Origin: an uncultured Eubacterium sp.
GTDB lineage: Bacteria > Bacillota > Clostridia > Lachnospirales > Lachnospiraceae
Direction of reading: 5' to 3'
Length of the DNA: 64,000 nucleotides
NCBI GenBank assembly: GCA_948579355.1
Contig: CAPAOV010000006.1
Location: forward strand, 70,135 to 134,134
Positions 45,194-54,528 of the stretch are shown piece by piece. Both the position numbers and the translations under genes were made by a program. The stretch's first letter is position 1; each line of letters starts with the position of its first letter. A model generated the notes under the pieces. The model saw only the letters and a program-made list of their open reading frames with translations. It ran no database searches and was not told the origin of the DNA.

Positions 45194-46582
45194 ATGGAAA
45201 AGACAATGGATAAAGTGGTAGCGTTGGCTAAGAACCGTGGTTTCATCTATCCGGGGTCCGAAATATACGGAGGTCTTGCGAATACATGGGATTATGGAAA
45301 TCTGGGCGTCGAATTAAAGAATAACGTAAAAAAAGCATGGTGGCAGAAGTTCATTCAGGAAAATAAATATAATGTTGGAGTAGATTGTGCAATCCTTATG
45401 AATCCACAGACTTGGGTGGCATCGGGACACTTAGGCGGTTTTTCAGACCCACTTATGGATTGTAAGGAGTGTCACGAGCGTTTTCGTGCCGACCAGTTGA
45501 TTGAGGAGTATGCGGGCAAGAACGATTTAGAGTTGGATGGCTCTGTGGATGGCTGGGATAAAGAGAAGATGGAGAGTTTTATCGCAGACAATCAGATTGC
45601 CTGTCCGAGCTGCGGAAAACACAATTTTACGGAGATTCGCCAATTTAACCTGATGTTTAAGACATTTCAGGGAGTAACCGAGGATGCGAAGAATACGGTT
45701 TATCTGCGCCCGGAGACGGCACAAGGTATCTTTGTTAATTTTAAAAATGTGCAGAGAACATCGCGTAAAAAAGTACCATTTGGAATTGGTCAGATTGGGA
45801 AATCATTCCGCAATGAAATAACACCGGGCAATTTTACTTTCCGTACCCGTGAGTTTGAGCAGATGGAACTTGAGTTTTTCTGTGTTCCGGATACGGATTT
45901 GGAGTGGTTCCAATACTGGAAAGATTTTTGTATTAACTGGCTGCAGAAACTTGGCATTAAGGAAGAAGAGATGCGCGTCCGCGACCACGATAAAGAAGAA
46001 TTGTCATTTTACAGCAAGGCAACGAGTGACATTGAGTTTCTGTTCCCATTTGGATGGGGCGAACTTTGGGGGATTGCCGACCGCACGGATTATGATTTGA
46101 CACAGCATCAGAATACATCCGGTGAAGACATGAGTTACTTTGATGATGAGAGAAAAGAAAAGTATATTCCGTATGTTATCGAGCCGTCTCTCGGGGCAGA
46201 CCGTGTGACACTGGCGTTTCTGTGCAGCGCATATGACGAAGAGGAAATCGGCGAGGGTGACGTGCGCACCGTGCTGCATTTTCATCCGGCTTTGGCGCCT
46301 GTAAAAATCGGCGTGCTTCCACTTTCCAAAAAGTTGAACGAAAGTGCAGAAAAAGTATATGAGGAACTGAGCAGGTATTATAACTGTGAATATGATGACC
46401 GCGGAAATATAGGGAAACGTTACCGCCGGCAGGACGAGATTGGTACGCCTTATTGTGTGACATATGATTTCGATTCAGAAGAGGATGGCATGGTTACGGT
46501 GCGTGACCGCGATACAATGGAGCAGGAGAGAATAAAGATAAGTGAGTTGCGAGCGTATTTCGAAGATAAATTTACTTTCTGA
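45194..46582 (+). CDS. glyQS: Glycyl-tRNA synthetase, dimeric type
   Basis: A 462-residue class II synthetase of the alpha-2 type found in Gram-positives and eukaryotes. It has GFIYPGSEIYGG near the N-terminus (residues 15-26), a zinc-like Cys set (CKEC and CPSC), RPETAQGIFVNF (motif 2 region, near 176), FRNEITPGNFTFRTREFEQME and the motif 3 region GADR near 335, then an anticodon-binding domain. Length is normal. GGAGG (45179-45183) precedes ATG 45194. A terminator follows. Confidence 0.96.
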   Translation: MEKTMDKVVALAKNRGFIYPGSEIYGGLANTWDYGNLGVELKNNVKKAWWQKFIQENKYNVGVDCAILMNPQTWVASGHLGGFSDPLMDCKECHERFRADQLIEEYAGKNDLELDGSVDGWDKEKMESFIADNQIACPSCGKHNFTEIRQFNLMFKTFQGVTEDAKNTVYLRPETAQGIFVNFKNVQRTSRKKVPFGIGQIGKSFRNEITPGNFTFRTREFEQMELEFFCVPDTDLEWFQYWKDFCINWLQKLGIKEEEMRVRDHDKEELSFYSKATSDIEFLFPFGWGELWGIADRTDYDLTQHQNTSGEDMSYFDDERKEKYIPYVIEPSLGADRVTLAFLCSAYDEEEIGEGDVRTVLHFHPALAPVKIGVLPLSKKLNESAEKVYEELSRYYNCEYDDRGNIGKRYRRQDEIGTPYCVTYDFDSEEDGMVTVRDRDTMEQERIKISELRAYFEDKFTF

Positions 46583-46598
46583 CGAATAAAAAGAACAG

Positions 46599-46630
46599 AA
46601 ACCAAAGCAGACGGTAATGCTTTGGTTTTT
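46599..46630 (+). terminator. Terminator after glyQS
   Basis: AAACCAAAGCA (46599-46609) and TGCTTTGGTTT (46618-46628) form a perfect 11-bp stem with an 8-nt loop, ending in TTTTT. Confidence 0.92.
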
Positions 46631-46671
46631 GTATATTTCTTCGCGATGAATCGCTCAGAAATGAGGACGAA

Positions 46672-47496
46672 ATGAGAAATCATGAGTATTCAAAAAAACA
46701 GATGATAGTCATTGCTATGCTCAGTATTGCCATGCTGGTGCTGGCTGTTCTTTTGAATCATTTTTTCCCGGTAAATTCGAGAGAGGCATCAACGGAGCCG
46801 AAGCCGACAATATCGCCTGCTCCGACGGCGACGCCCGTACCTGCGCCGACGCCTGTTCCTGATGCGACAGAGACAGTGGCGGCATTTCTACAAGGGCCGA
46901 AATCATGGAAGAAAGGTCTTGAATGGAGCGGAGAGTGGGGAGACGAATATTATGACGGCGGAAAGTTTGGCGGCTTCGGATGTGGTCTGTGCTGTATGGC
47001 AAATATCTATACGACCTTTTCGGGTGGGAAATGTTCGCCGATAGATATGTACGGGTATGCAAAAAAAGTTTCCGGATACGGCGGCGGAGGAGCCATCGAC
47101 TGGGGATATATGAAAGCGACATTGAAAAAGACCGGATTTACTTCGGATGTGTGGCGAAAACCAAGTAGTTATGTGGAATTCCAAAAGCAGGTACAGAATT
47201 CCATGGCATGTATTGTTGTAGTCAGCAGTTATAATAGCGATTGTTATTGGAAAGATACGGCGGGGCATTATGTGACAATTTTTCATTATGATGCGAAAAC
47301 TGACCGGATTTTTCTCACGGATTCCGGCAATCCCTCCCATAACCGGCAATGGGTAGCGTTGAAAAAGATTTACAAATCATTAAAGACATCCAACCGTTGG
47401 CAGTATTTGGCGGTAACATCTTTTGACGCCGCAGGCGACCAGTGGAAACATAAGCGCTTTGGCGGCAAATGTATACTGCCAAAGCGATGGCAATAA
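46672..47496 (+). CDS. Secreted C39-type cysteine peptidase
   Basis: A 274-residue protein with a membrane anchor or signal segment (about 10-30), a Thr/Pro/Ala-rich linker (about 38-65) and a papain-like peptidase domain. The catalytic Cys is likely in FGCGLCCMANI (near residue 104) and the His in AGHYVTIFHY (near 201), followed by an Asp in FLTDSGN. The domain belongs to the C39-like group that cuts peptides or crosslinks outside the cell. It is a single-gene unit between two terminators. The ATG 46672 has GAGGACG upstream, a fair ribosome site. Confidence 0.8.
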   Translation: MRNHEYSKKQMIVIAMLSIAMLVLAVLLNHFFPVNSREASTEPKPTISPAPTATPVPAPTPVPDATETVAAFLQGPKSWKKGLEWSGEWGDEYYDGGKFGGFGCGLCCMANIYTTFSGGKCSPIDMYGYAKKVSGYGGGGAIDWGYMKATLKKTGFTSDVWRKPSSYVEFQKQVQNSMACIVVVSSYNSDCYWKDTAGHYVTIFHYDAKTDRIFLTDSGNPSHNRQWVALKKIYKSLKTSNRWQYLAVTSFDAAGDQWKHKRFGGKCILPKRWQ

Positions 47497-47526
47497 AACG
47501 GCGAGGTTTTTAACCGCCGTTTTTTT
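47495..47526 (+). terminator. Terminator after the C39-type peptidase
   Basis: AAAACGGCG (47495-47503) and CGCCGTTTT (47515-47523) form a 9-bp stem that begins at the stop codon and runs into TTTTTT. Confidence 0.88.
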
Positions 47527-47593
47527 GTGTGCAACAATTTCCCTCTTTTATTCGTGTTATAGATATAGGACATGAGATGGGAGGTAATGCGTT

Positions 47594-48586
47594 ATGGAGG
47601 GAAGTAGAAAGTTATTATTACCGCCGCTTTTTGCCGCGCTTGTTTTGAGCGGCTGCGGGGAGACCGTACAATCGGGAGGGAACACGGAAACGGTGCAGCC
47701 GGCAGCGGTTGTTCAGATGACTTTTGCCGGAAGCAATTATTTTGAAATCGAAAATGGTGTTTTGCTGCGGTATCTGGGGGATTATTCCGAGATGGGGGAA
47801 ATTGTCCTGCCGGAGGAGGTTCGGGTTATTGCCGGCAGAGCTTTTCAGCTTCCGAAAAAATTGCGTGAGAAGCCGATTGGCCTGCTGAAAACGCAGAAGT
47901 TATCGATTCCGGCCCATGTAAAGATAGAAAAAGAGGCGTTTTACGGGTGCGGTCCTCTGGAAGTAGTATTAGAAGAGGGGCGGGAATATGTAGAAGAGAA
48001 AGCCTTTTATGAGTGCACCAAGTATCACTGTAAGGTGAGTGTGAAAGTGCCGGATTCGGTGACGCTTATATGTCAGCATGCCTTTGATATTGGTCATGGC
48101 GGCTGGCTGGCCGTGGAGCTCGGCAGACGTGTTGAAGTATTAGAAAAATATGCGCTGCAGGGCGCTAATGCTAATAATATTCCGTCTTCGATACGGGAAA
48201 TCCACGAACATGCTTTGGGAGATTGGGGGAGAATACCGGAGGGGCTGCCGGAAGGTATCCGCTATCTTGAGAAACATTTTGTAGACCTGATTCAGGGGAG
48301 ACTAAAAGTGCCGGAAACGGTGCGCCACATTGCGGTGGGTGCAGTTGTCTGGGAAGAGGGTGCGCGCAGGATGGGATATGACGTTGCTGACAACAATAAA
48401 AATTACCGCAGCGACCAGTATGGATGGCTGTATTCGAAAGATGGAAAAACATTGTATTTTGCGTATTCCTTAAACGGAGAGGACATCCGTATTCCGGATA
48501 GTGTGGATACGGTATACAAAAAGGGACTTATGACGGAAAACAATAAAATTAAAGTACATGGCCTGAAAAGAGTTAAGTGCTGCTAA
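47594..48586 (+). CDS. Lipoprotein with BspA-type leucine-rich repeats
   Basis: A 330-residue protein. The signal peptide ends LVLSGC (Cys near residue 21), a lipobox, so it is anchored to the membrane outside. From about residue 65 it has degenerate BspA-like leucine-rich repeats: EIVLPEEVRVIAGRAF, KLSIPAHVKIEKEAFYGC, VKVPDSVTLICQHAF and others, ending RIPDSVDTVYKKGL. Such domains bind proteins or surfaces. Start ATG 47594 has GGGAGG (47579-47584). Single-gene unit; the gene converging on it encodes a DegV protein. Confidence 0.8.
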   Translation: MEGSRKLLLPPLFAALVLSGCGETVQSGGNTETVQPAAVVQMTFAGSNYFEIENGVLLRYLGDYSEMGEIVLPEEVRVIAGRAFQLPKKLREKPIGLLKTQKLSIPAHVKIEKEAFYGCGPLEVVLEEGREYVEEKAFYECTKYHCKVSVKVPDSVTLICQHAFDIGHGGWLAVELGRRVEVLEKYALQGANANNIPSSIREIHEHALGDWGRIPEGLPEGIRYLEKHFVDLIQGRLKVPETVRHIAVGAVVWEEGARRMGYDVADNNKNYRSDQYGWLYSKDGKTLYFAYSLNGEDIRIPDSVDTVYKKGLMTENNKIKVHGLKRVKCC

Positions 48587-48649
48587 TGCACGGTATCACT
48601 CCATGTATTCAAGTGAATGATACCATACATATTAGACTGCGAGGGCAGT

Positions 48650-49486
48650 TCAGGCTTCAATATAGCCGATACCTAAGCTGTTTGGGCCGATATGTGTACC
48701 GACTACCGGACCGATACAAGTAGTAATCATTTTATTTTCTATGCCCGCTTCACGAAGCTGTTCCTGAAATGCTTCTGCGCGCTGTGGTGCATTTGAGTGA
48801 CCGATGACTATCGGATAATTTGTATCGGCCGGTGTTTCTTGCAATTTATGTATGAACCATGTATTACAAGATTTTTTCCCTTTTACTTTATCAATTGGTC
48901 TGGCGCCGTCCGCTACGACCTGTAAAACCGGGTGTAGTTTTATCAGGTTGCCAAGAAAGGCCGCACTTTTACTTATACGTCCGCCCCGTTTTAAATATTC
49001 CAAGGAGTCAACGACGATATATGTCATTGTTTTTGGCAATAAGGAAGTAATCGTTTCGGCAATCTCGGCAGCGGATTTTCCCTCATTGCGCAAGGCAACT
49101 GCAATTTCGATTAGAAGCGCCTGTCCCATAGCGCCATTTTGGCAATCAATCAAATATAGTCTGTCATATTTGACATTATCTGCGGCAATCTGAGCAGACT
49201 GAAAGGTGGCGCTCATATGTTTGGAAAATAAAATGGCTACAATTTCATCACCTGCGTCGCGGTATTTTTTAAAAAGTTCTTCGAACTTATACGGATTAAC
49301 GGCGGCTGTCGAGGGATGATGAGGGTCGTTCTCTAATTTCTCATAAAATTCTTCATTTTTTAAATCAATACCACAAGTATAGTCAGTTTCTCCGAAACGA
49401 ACGGTTAATGGCAAAATGTCTATGTCTATTTCTTTGGCATAGTCCATGGTTAAATCACACAGACTATCTGTGATAATACGTGTCAT
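48650..49486 (-). CDS. DegV family fatty-acid-binding protein
   Basis: A 278-residue cytoplasmic protein that binds a long-chain fatty acid and, in some Firmicutes (FakB), hands it to the FakA kinase. It begins MTRIITDSLCDLTMDY, contains the STAAVNPYKF and FSKHMSATFQSA loops (ligand contacts) and the SLEYLKRGGRIS segment near residue 160, all typical. The start at 49486 has GGAGG at 6 nt; the extension upstream (MCWRYN) is not supported. No fakA is in the window. Confidence 0.92.
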   Translation of the reverse strand: MTRIITDSLCDLTMDYAKEIDIDILPLTVRFGETDYTCGIDLKNEEFYEKLENDPHHPSTAAVNPYKFEELFKKYRDAGDEIVAILFSKHMSATFQSAQIAADNVKYDRLYLIDCQNGAMGQALLIEIAVALRNEGKSAAEIAETITSLLPKTMTYIVVDSLEYLKRGGRISKSAAFLGNLIKLHPVLQVVADGARPIDKVKGKKSCNTWFIHKLQETPADTNYPIVIGHSNAPQRAEAFQEQLREAGIENKMITTCIGPVVGTHIGPNSLGIGYIEA

Positions 49487-49742
49487 ATTGTACCTCCAGC
49501 ACATTTTTATATATTTAATTATAGAGGAATAGGCAGTTTATTGTCAAATAATAAATCGTAAAAGGAAGTTTAAAAATTTTTTCCTAAATTTAGCAAAAAA
49601 GGCTTTTCTACCCTTTTTTTTTATGTTACAATGGGAACAGCGACTGCAGAACAGTTGTGTTGTTGTTGTGCATTTACGACATAAATGTGGACAACCGTTC
49701 CTGCGTCAAAACACTATTATTGATATAGGAGGAATAATTAAC

Positions 49743-52367
49743 ATGACGAAATGGGTTTATTTGTTCAGCGAAGGTAATGCTGACATGCGTGAACTCCTTG
49801 GTGGTAAAGGTGCAAACCTTGCGGAGATGACAAGTTTGGGACTTCCGGTACCTCAGGGTTTCACCATTACAACCGAAGCATGTACTCAGTACTATGAAGA
49901 TGGTCGTGAGATTAATGCTGAAATCCAGACACAGATTAATGAGTATATTGTTAAGATGGAAGAGATTACAGGTAAGAAATTCGGAGATAAAGAAAATCCA
50001 CTTCTTGTGTCCGTACGTTCTGGCGCCCGTGCTTCCATGCCGGGTATGATGGATACAATTTTGAATCTTGGCTTGAATGAGACCGTGGTAAATGTTATTG
50101 CTGAGAAATCCAACAATCCTCGTTGGGCGTGGGATTGCTACCGTCGTTTTATCCAGATGTATTCCGATGTAGTAATGGAAGTTGGAAAGAAATATTTTGA
50201 GGAATTGATTGACAAAATGAAAGCTGACCGAGGCGTTCAGCAGGATGTCGATTTGACAGCAGATGATTTGAAAGAGCTTGCTTCCCAGTTCAAAGCTGAG
50301 TACAAAGCTAAAATTGGCGAGGACTTCCCGGATGACCCGAAAGAGCAGTTGATGGGAGCTATCAAAGCAGTGTTCCGTTCATGGGACAACCCTCGTGCGA
50401 ATGTATATCGTCGTGATAACGACATTCCTTATTCATGGGGTACTGCAGTTAACGTACAGTCGATGGCATTTGGTAATATGGGTGATGATTGTGGTACTGG
50501 TGTTGCCTTTACTCGTGATCCGGCAACCGGTGAGAAGAAACTGATGGGTGAATTTTTGAAGAATGCACAGGGCGAGGACGTAGTTGCCGGTGTTCGTACA
50601 CCGATGCCGATTGCTCAGATGGAAAAGGAATTCCCGGAAGCATTTGCTCAGTTTAAAGAAGTTTGCTCCACCCTTGAGAATCATTACAGAGATATGCAGG
50701 ATATGGAGTTTACGGTAGAGAATAAAAAGCTTTATATGCTTCAGACCCGTAATGGTAAGAGAACTGCACAGGCTGCTTTGAAGATTGCCTGCGACCTTGT
50801 GGAAGAGGGAATGAGAACAGAGGAAGAGGCAGTTGCTATGATTGACCCTCGTAATCTTGATACCCTTCTTCATCCGCAGTTTGATGCTGCAGCATTGAAA
50901 GCAGCTACGCCTGTTGCAAAAGCATTGGGTGCTTCTCCGGGAGCTGCCTGCGGTAAGATTGTATTTACGGCCGAAGATGCCGAGACATGGAATGCCCGCG
51001 GTGAAAAGGTAGTGCTTGTTCGTCTTGAGACATCTCCGGAAGACATTACTGGAATGAAAGCTTCTCAGGGTATCTTAACCGTTCGCGGTGGTATGACATC
51101 CCATGCAGCCGTTGTTGCCCGTGGTATGGGAACATGCTGTGTATCCGGTTGTGGAGATATCAACATGGATGAGGCAAATAAGAAATTTACGTTGGCCGGA
51201 AAAGAATATCATGAGGGAGACTTCATTTCCATTGACGGTTCAACCGGAAATATTTACGATGGCATTATTGAGACAGTAGACGCTACAATCGCAGGAGAGT
51301 TTGGACAGATTATGGGATGGGCAGACAAGTTCCGTACCATGAAAGTCCGTACGAATGCAGATACGCCTGCCGATGCTAAAAAAGCTCGTGAATTGGGTGC
51401 AGAAGGTATCGGACTTTGCCGTACTGAGCATATGTTCTTTGAGGAAGACAGAATCGCAGCATTCCGCGAGATGATTTGTGCCGATACGGTGGAAGAGCGC
51501 GAAGCTGCCCTTGACAAAATTCTTCCTTATCAGCAGGGAGACTTCAAGGCATTGTATGAAGCTTTGGAAGGAAATCCAGTTACCATTCGTTTCTTAGACC
51601 CGCCTTTGCATGAATTTGTTCCTACCGACGAGGCTGATATTAAGAAACTTGCCGACGCACAGGGCAAATCCGTAGAGGATATTAAAGCAATCATTGCTTC
51701 CCTGCACGAGTTCAACCCAATGATGGGTCATCGTGGATGCCGTCTTGCGGTAACTTATCCGGAGATTGCTAAGATGCAGACGAAAGCTGTAATCCGTGCA
51801 GCTATTGAAGTGAAAAAAGCTCATGCTGATTGGGATGTAAAACCTGAAATTATGATTCCGTTGATTGGCGATGTAAAAGAGTTGAAATATGTTAAGAAGT
51901 TTGTCGTTGAGACTGCTGACGCAGAGATTAAGGCAGCAGGTATTGAACTCTCTTATGAGGTTGGTACGATGATTGAGATTCCTCGTGCTGCGTTGACGGC
52001 TGATGAAATCGCAAAAGAAGCTGACTTCTTCTGCTTCGGTACAAATGACCTTACGCAGATGACATTCGGTTTCTCACGTGATGATGCCGGCAAGTTCTTA
52101 GATGCTTACTATGACGCTAAGATTTTTGAGAATGACCCATTTGCAAAACTGGATCAGGATGGTGTCGGCAAACTTATGGAAACAGCGCTTAAGCTTGGTA
52201 AACCTGCTAATAGCACTCTTCACTGTGGAATCTGTGGTGAGCATGGCGGAGACCCGTCTTCTGTAGAATTCTGCAATAAGATTGGCCTTGATTATGTTTC
52301 CTGTTCTCCATTCCGTGTGCCGATTGCAAGACTGGCAGCAGCACAGGCAGCGATTGCACAGAAGTAG
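49743..52367 (+). CDS. ppdK: Pyruvate, phosphate dikinase
   Basis: The enzyme interconverts pyruvate, ATP and phosphate with phosphoenolpyruvate, AMP and pyrophosphate, in anaerobes often in the glycolytic direction. At 874 residues it has the expected length, with an N-terminal ATP-grasp domain (MTKWVYLFSEG, LGGKGANLAEMT), the swinging His in GGMTSHAAVVARGMG (His454) and a C-terminal PEP barrel with HCGICGEHGGDPSS (near 828). AGGAGG (49729-49734) precedes ATG 49743; the longer frame from 49623 is not supported. Codon use is strongly biased to GGT, CGT and GTT compared with neighbours, as for a highly expressed gene. Confidence 0.97.
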   Translation: MTKWVYLFSEGNADMRELLGGKGANLAEMTSLGLPVPQGFTITTEACTQYYEDGREINAEIQTQINEYIVKMEEITGKKFGDKENPLLVSVRSGARASMPGMMDTILNLGLNETVVNVIAEKSNNPRWAWDCYRRFIQMYSDVVMEVGKKYFEELIDKMKADRGVQQDVDLTADDLKELASQFKAEYKAKIGEDFPDDPKEQLMGAIKAVFRSWDNPRANVYRRDNDIPYSWGTAVNVQSMAFGNMGDDCGTGVAFTRDPATGEKKLMGEFLKNAQGEDVVAGVRTPMPIAQMEKEFPEAFAQFKEVCSTLENHYRDMQDMEFTVENKKLYMLQTRNGKRTAQAALKIACDLVEEGMRTEEEAVAMIDPRNLDTLLHPQFDAAALKAATPVAKALGASPGAACGKIVFTAEDAETWNARGEKVVLVRLETSPEDITGMKASQGILTVRGGMTSHAAVVARGMGTCCVSGCGDINMDEANKKFTLAGKEYHEGDFISIDGSTGNIYDGIIETVDATIAGEFGQIMGWADKFRTMKVRTNADTPADAKKARELGAEGIGLCRTEHMFFEEDRIAAFREMICADTVEEREAALDKILPYQQGDFKALYEALEGNPVTIRFLDPPLHEFVPTDEADIKKLADAQGKSVEDIKAIIASLHEFNPMMGHRGCRLAVTYPEIAKMQTKAVIRAAIEVKKAHADWDVKPEIMIPLIGDVKELKYVKKFVVETADAEIKAAGIELSYEVGTMIEIPRAALTADEIAKEADFFCFGTNDLTQMTFGFSRDDAGKFLDAYYDAKIFENDPFAKLDQDGVGKLMETALKLGKPANSTLHCGICGEHGGDPSSVEFCNKIGLDYVSCSPFRVPIARLAAAQAAIAQK

Positions 52368-52409
52368 GGAATTACTCTTAAAAGAGGAAACTGGAGAAAT
52401 CCAATAGAG

Positions 52410-52470
52410 AATTAGATTAGTATAATGAACCGCCCCGGAGTATCGTTTGGTACGAGGGGCGGTTTTAAAA
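52410..52470 (+). terminator. ppdK terminator; copy A of a repeated terminator element
   Basis: AACCGCCCC (52428-52436) pairs with GGGGCGGTT (52456-52464) around a 19-nt loop and is followed by TTAAAA. The whole stretch from AATTAGATTAGTATAAT to the end recurs at 54529-54598, and its 3' part at 53091-53138. Confidence 0.85.
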
Positions 52471-52538
52471 CAATGGCAGAGGTTTGCCTGCTATATAAGT
52501 TATGGAATAGGATATAATGATAATATAGAGGTAATGAA

Positions 52539-52850
52539 ATGAAGATGGATATTTTGCAAAATTTGATACGGGAAAACAAAATACGATGGTCGACTCATTG
52601 CGTGGAAAGAATGGGAGAACGGGATATATCCAGAGCAGATGTTAAGAAGTGCATTGGTGATGGAGAAATCATTGAAGACTATCCAAACGATTTTCCATAT
52701 CCCAGTTGTTTGATTTTTGGCTATACGATGACAAATAAGATTTTGCATGTAGTGGCTGGAACAGATGGACAATGGATTTATATTATTACAACGTATTATC
52801 CGAGTTCCGAACATTTTGAAAATGATATGCGTACAAGGAGGGCAAAGTAA
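52539..52850 (+). CDS. DUF4258 protein, probable toxin of a type II toxin-antitoxin pair
   Basis: A 103-residue protein. STHCVERMGERDI (residues 19-31) and the following YPNDFPYPSCLIFGY and HVVAGTDGQWIYIITTYYP segments are typical of DUF4258, a small fold related to RelE/BrnT-like toxins. It starts at ATG 52539 (GAGGT at 6 nt; a TATAAT lies at 52513-52518) and its stop overlaps the ATG of a zinc-finger partner. Toxin-first order with a YgiT/MqsA-like antitoxin is known. Activity is inferred from this context. Confidence 0.75.
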   Translation: MKMDILQNLIRENKIRWSTHCVERMGERDISRADVKKCIGDGEIIEDYPNDFPYPSCLIFGYTMTNKILHVVAGTDGQWIYIITTYYPSSEHFENDMRTRRAK

Positions 52851-53077
52851 TGTGTATGTTTTGCAAATGCGATTCTGTAAAATCAAGCTTTACTACGCAT
52901 GTAGTTAATTACAAAGGAGCTATCATTGTAATTAAGAATGTCCCTTGTGAAGAATGTGAACAATGCGGAGAAAAGTATTATACGGATGAAGTCGCAGAGA
53001 AAATAGAAAGAATGGTAAACCTTGCGAAGCAGATGATGCAGGAAATTGCAGTATTAGATTATGCAAAGGTTTCATAG
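52850..53077 (+). CDS. YgiT/MqsA-type zinc-finger protein, probable antitoxin
   Basis: A 75-residue protein with a two-CxxC zinc knuckle: CMFC (2-5) and CEQCGEKYY (37-45). The C-terminal half is helical (EVAEKIERMVNLAKQMM), the dimer-forming or toxin-binding part in the family; the DNA-binding helix-turn-helix of full MqsA is missing. It overlaps the DUF4258 gene by one base. Such short YgiT-type proteins usually neutralise the adjacent DUF4258 toxin. Confidence 0.78.
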   Translation: MCMFCKCDSVKSSFTTHVVNYKGAIIVIKNVPCEECEQCGEKYYTDEVAEKIERMVNLAKQMMQEIAVLDYAKVS

Positions 53078-53090
53078 AATGGCAGAGAGT

Positions 53091-53138
53091 TAATGAACCG
53101 CCCCGAAGTATCGTTTGGTACGAGGGGCGGTTTTAAAA
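53091..53138 (+). repeat. Copy B of the ppdK-type terminator, after the toxin-antitoxin pair
   Basis: TAATGAACCGCCCC to TTTTAAAA repeats copy A with one change in the loop (GGAG to GAAG). It forms the same stem, with AACCGCCCC and GGGGCGGTT, and should terminate the toxin-antitoxin transcript. Confidence 0.85.
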
Positions 53139-53506
53139 TTATTATACCATTTTGGTTTGTATTTTTTTGTATCTCAATCATACAACAGAAAGGACATTTT
53201 TCCTGTATTCATTTGAAATACCAAACAAAGTTGATTGTGATATTATTGTAAATTAAAGGAGAAGCCTAATTAGTGGTATATCAGCCTGTCGGATGAGTTC
53301 TTTGGCGGGTAGAAGAGGCGAAAGATAATGCCTTTGTTGCGATAGCAGGTCATGGGTATTGGTAGGCAGATTTCACTTTTATAAAAAGAAGTTGCTAAAT
53401 GCGCTTCTTTTTGATATGCTTGAATTAACAAAAGTTGTTAAGGTGGCTAAATTAAAGGTACTGCTAAATGAAAAAAATTATATCATACTACTGAGGAGGA
53501 GATAAT
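53139..53506. other. Non-coding gap with one hairpin
   Basis: 368 bp without a supported gene. AAAAAGAAG (53383-53391) pairs with CTTCTTTTT (53404-53412), a terminator-like hairpin. An AAAGGAG at about 53256 has no ORF behind it, so remnants of a lost gene are possible. GAGGAGGAG at the end (53493-53501) belongs to the next gene. Confidence 0.5.
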
Positions 53507-54139
53507 TTGGCTAATATAGATAACGTAGTAATCGGAGAGAATCGCATAAAGTATTATGACGAAGTATTAAAAATATCAAATATTTCAAGAACATGGATTT
53601 TTAAATTTCAAAACATCCAAAAGCAAAAATTTGAAGAACAAAAATTAGCTTATAAAAATGCTAAAACTCAGTATGAGGTACGTGAAACTCAAAGAAGGAA
53701 AGAATCCATAAGAAATATTCTCATTGGTGCTGTTTTTTCTTTACTTTTTTCCATGTTGGTTTTTTCACTTAGATTAGGTGGTATAGGACTTTTGTGTTTA
53801 TGCATTGCAGGCATTTTTTGTTATGCGGCTTTTCGGGAATACAAAAAAGAAATTATTTATCCGTATCAACCGCCTACAGAAAGAATGTTTCCCGATAAAT
53901 TTGGTCTTGGTATAGAAATGAATTCTGGTTATAAAACTATATTTACTGCCATAGGTGATGATGGAGTGACGGCACTTAGAAAATTGCAAAACGATATTGA
54001 AGATGCTGATGTACATAAGGGTATAATCTATTTTAACATGAATGATTATAATATAAGTGTTGAGAATAATGATGGTGTTATCAATACTGGAGATTTTGCA
54101 AATAATATATATCAAAAGGAGAGGCAAGATAATTTATGA
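53507..54139 (+). CDS. Membrane protein of unknown function with NDGVINTG end motif
   Basis: A 210-residue protein starting at TTG 53507 behind GAGGAGGAG. The N-terminal 65 residues are polar and, from about 38, a coiled coil (KQKFEEQKLAYKNAK). Two membrane helices follow (about 70-86 and 90-107), then a basic stretch and a soluble C-terminal domain with an AIGDDGVTALRKLQNDI helix. The tail NNDGVINTGDFANNIYQ is shared with the next protein. DNA is AT-rich compared with ppdK. Family not recognised; the pair looks like accessory, possibly defensive, cargo. Confidence 0.6.
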   Translation: MANIDNVVIGENRIKYYDEVLKISNISRTWIFKFQNIQKQKFEEQKLAYKNAKTQYEVRETQRRKESIRNILIGAVFSLLFSMLVFSLRLGGIGLLCLCIAGIFCYAAFREYKKEIIYPYQPPTERMFPDKFGLGIEMNSGYKTIFTAIGDDGVTALRKLQNDIEDADVHKGIIYFNMNDYNISVENNDGVINTGDFANNIYQKERQDNL

Positions 54140-54459
54140 GTAACACGATTAATGTGAACAGAAACGATGGCATAATTAATACAGGTCATGACAGTGTCAA
54201 TCAAATTCATAATGCAAATAAAGAAGCTCAAAAGACAGATGATATAAACTGGGAAACTCTTAAAAAGGAAATTAGCATTTTAAAATCACAATCTGATTTG
54301 CCTGTCAAAAAGTTTGCTTATGAAGCAGAAGTGCCGGCAGAAAAGGAAGATAAACAGGGAATTCTCAATGTATTGGCAAAATGGATTCCGTGTATAGCAG
54401 ATTTGATATCATCATCGTACTACATTATTGAAATTGCAAAAAACTTTAGTATTGAGTAA
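54136..54459 (+). CDS. Small protein of unknown function with NDGIINTG start motif
   Basis: A 107-residue protein whose ATG overlaps the stop of the previous gene (TTATGAG). The N-terminus, VNRNDGIINTGHDSVNQI (residues 6-23), resembles the C-terminal tail of its neighbour. A polar helical middle (about 38-75) leads to a hydrophobic stretch (IPCIADLISSSYYIIEIA, about 85-102) that could be one membrane or pore-forming helix. The shared motif and coupled translation suggest that the two proteins bind each other. Function unknown. Confidence 0.6.
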   Translation: MSNTINVNRNDGIINTGHDSVNQIHNANKEAQKTDDINWETLKKEISILKSQSDLPVKKFAYEAEVPAEKEDKQGILNVLAKWIPCIADLISSSYYIIEIAKNFSIE

Positions 54460-54528
54460 TGGATTGGATTTACAAATAGTCAACATACAATGAAAGTTCT
54501 AAAGTGGTGGGAATTTTATTCTGCTACC

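Noticed and set aside
49623..49742. N-terminal extension of ppdK from ATG 49623
   Set aside because: The added 40 residues have no counterpart in the family, while AGGAGG sits in front of ATG 49743 and gives the standard 874-aa length.
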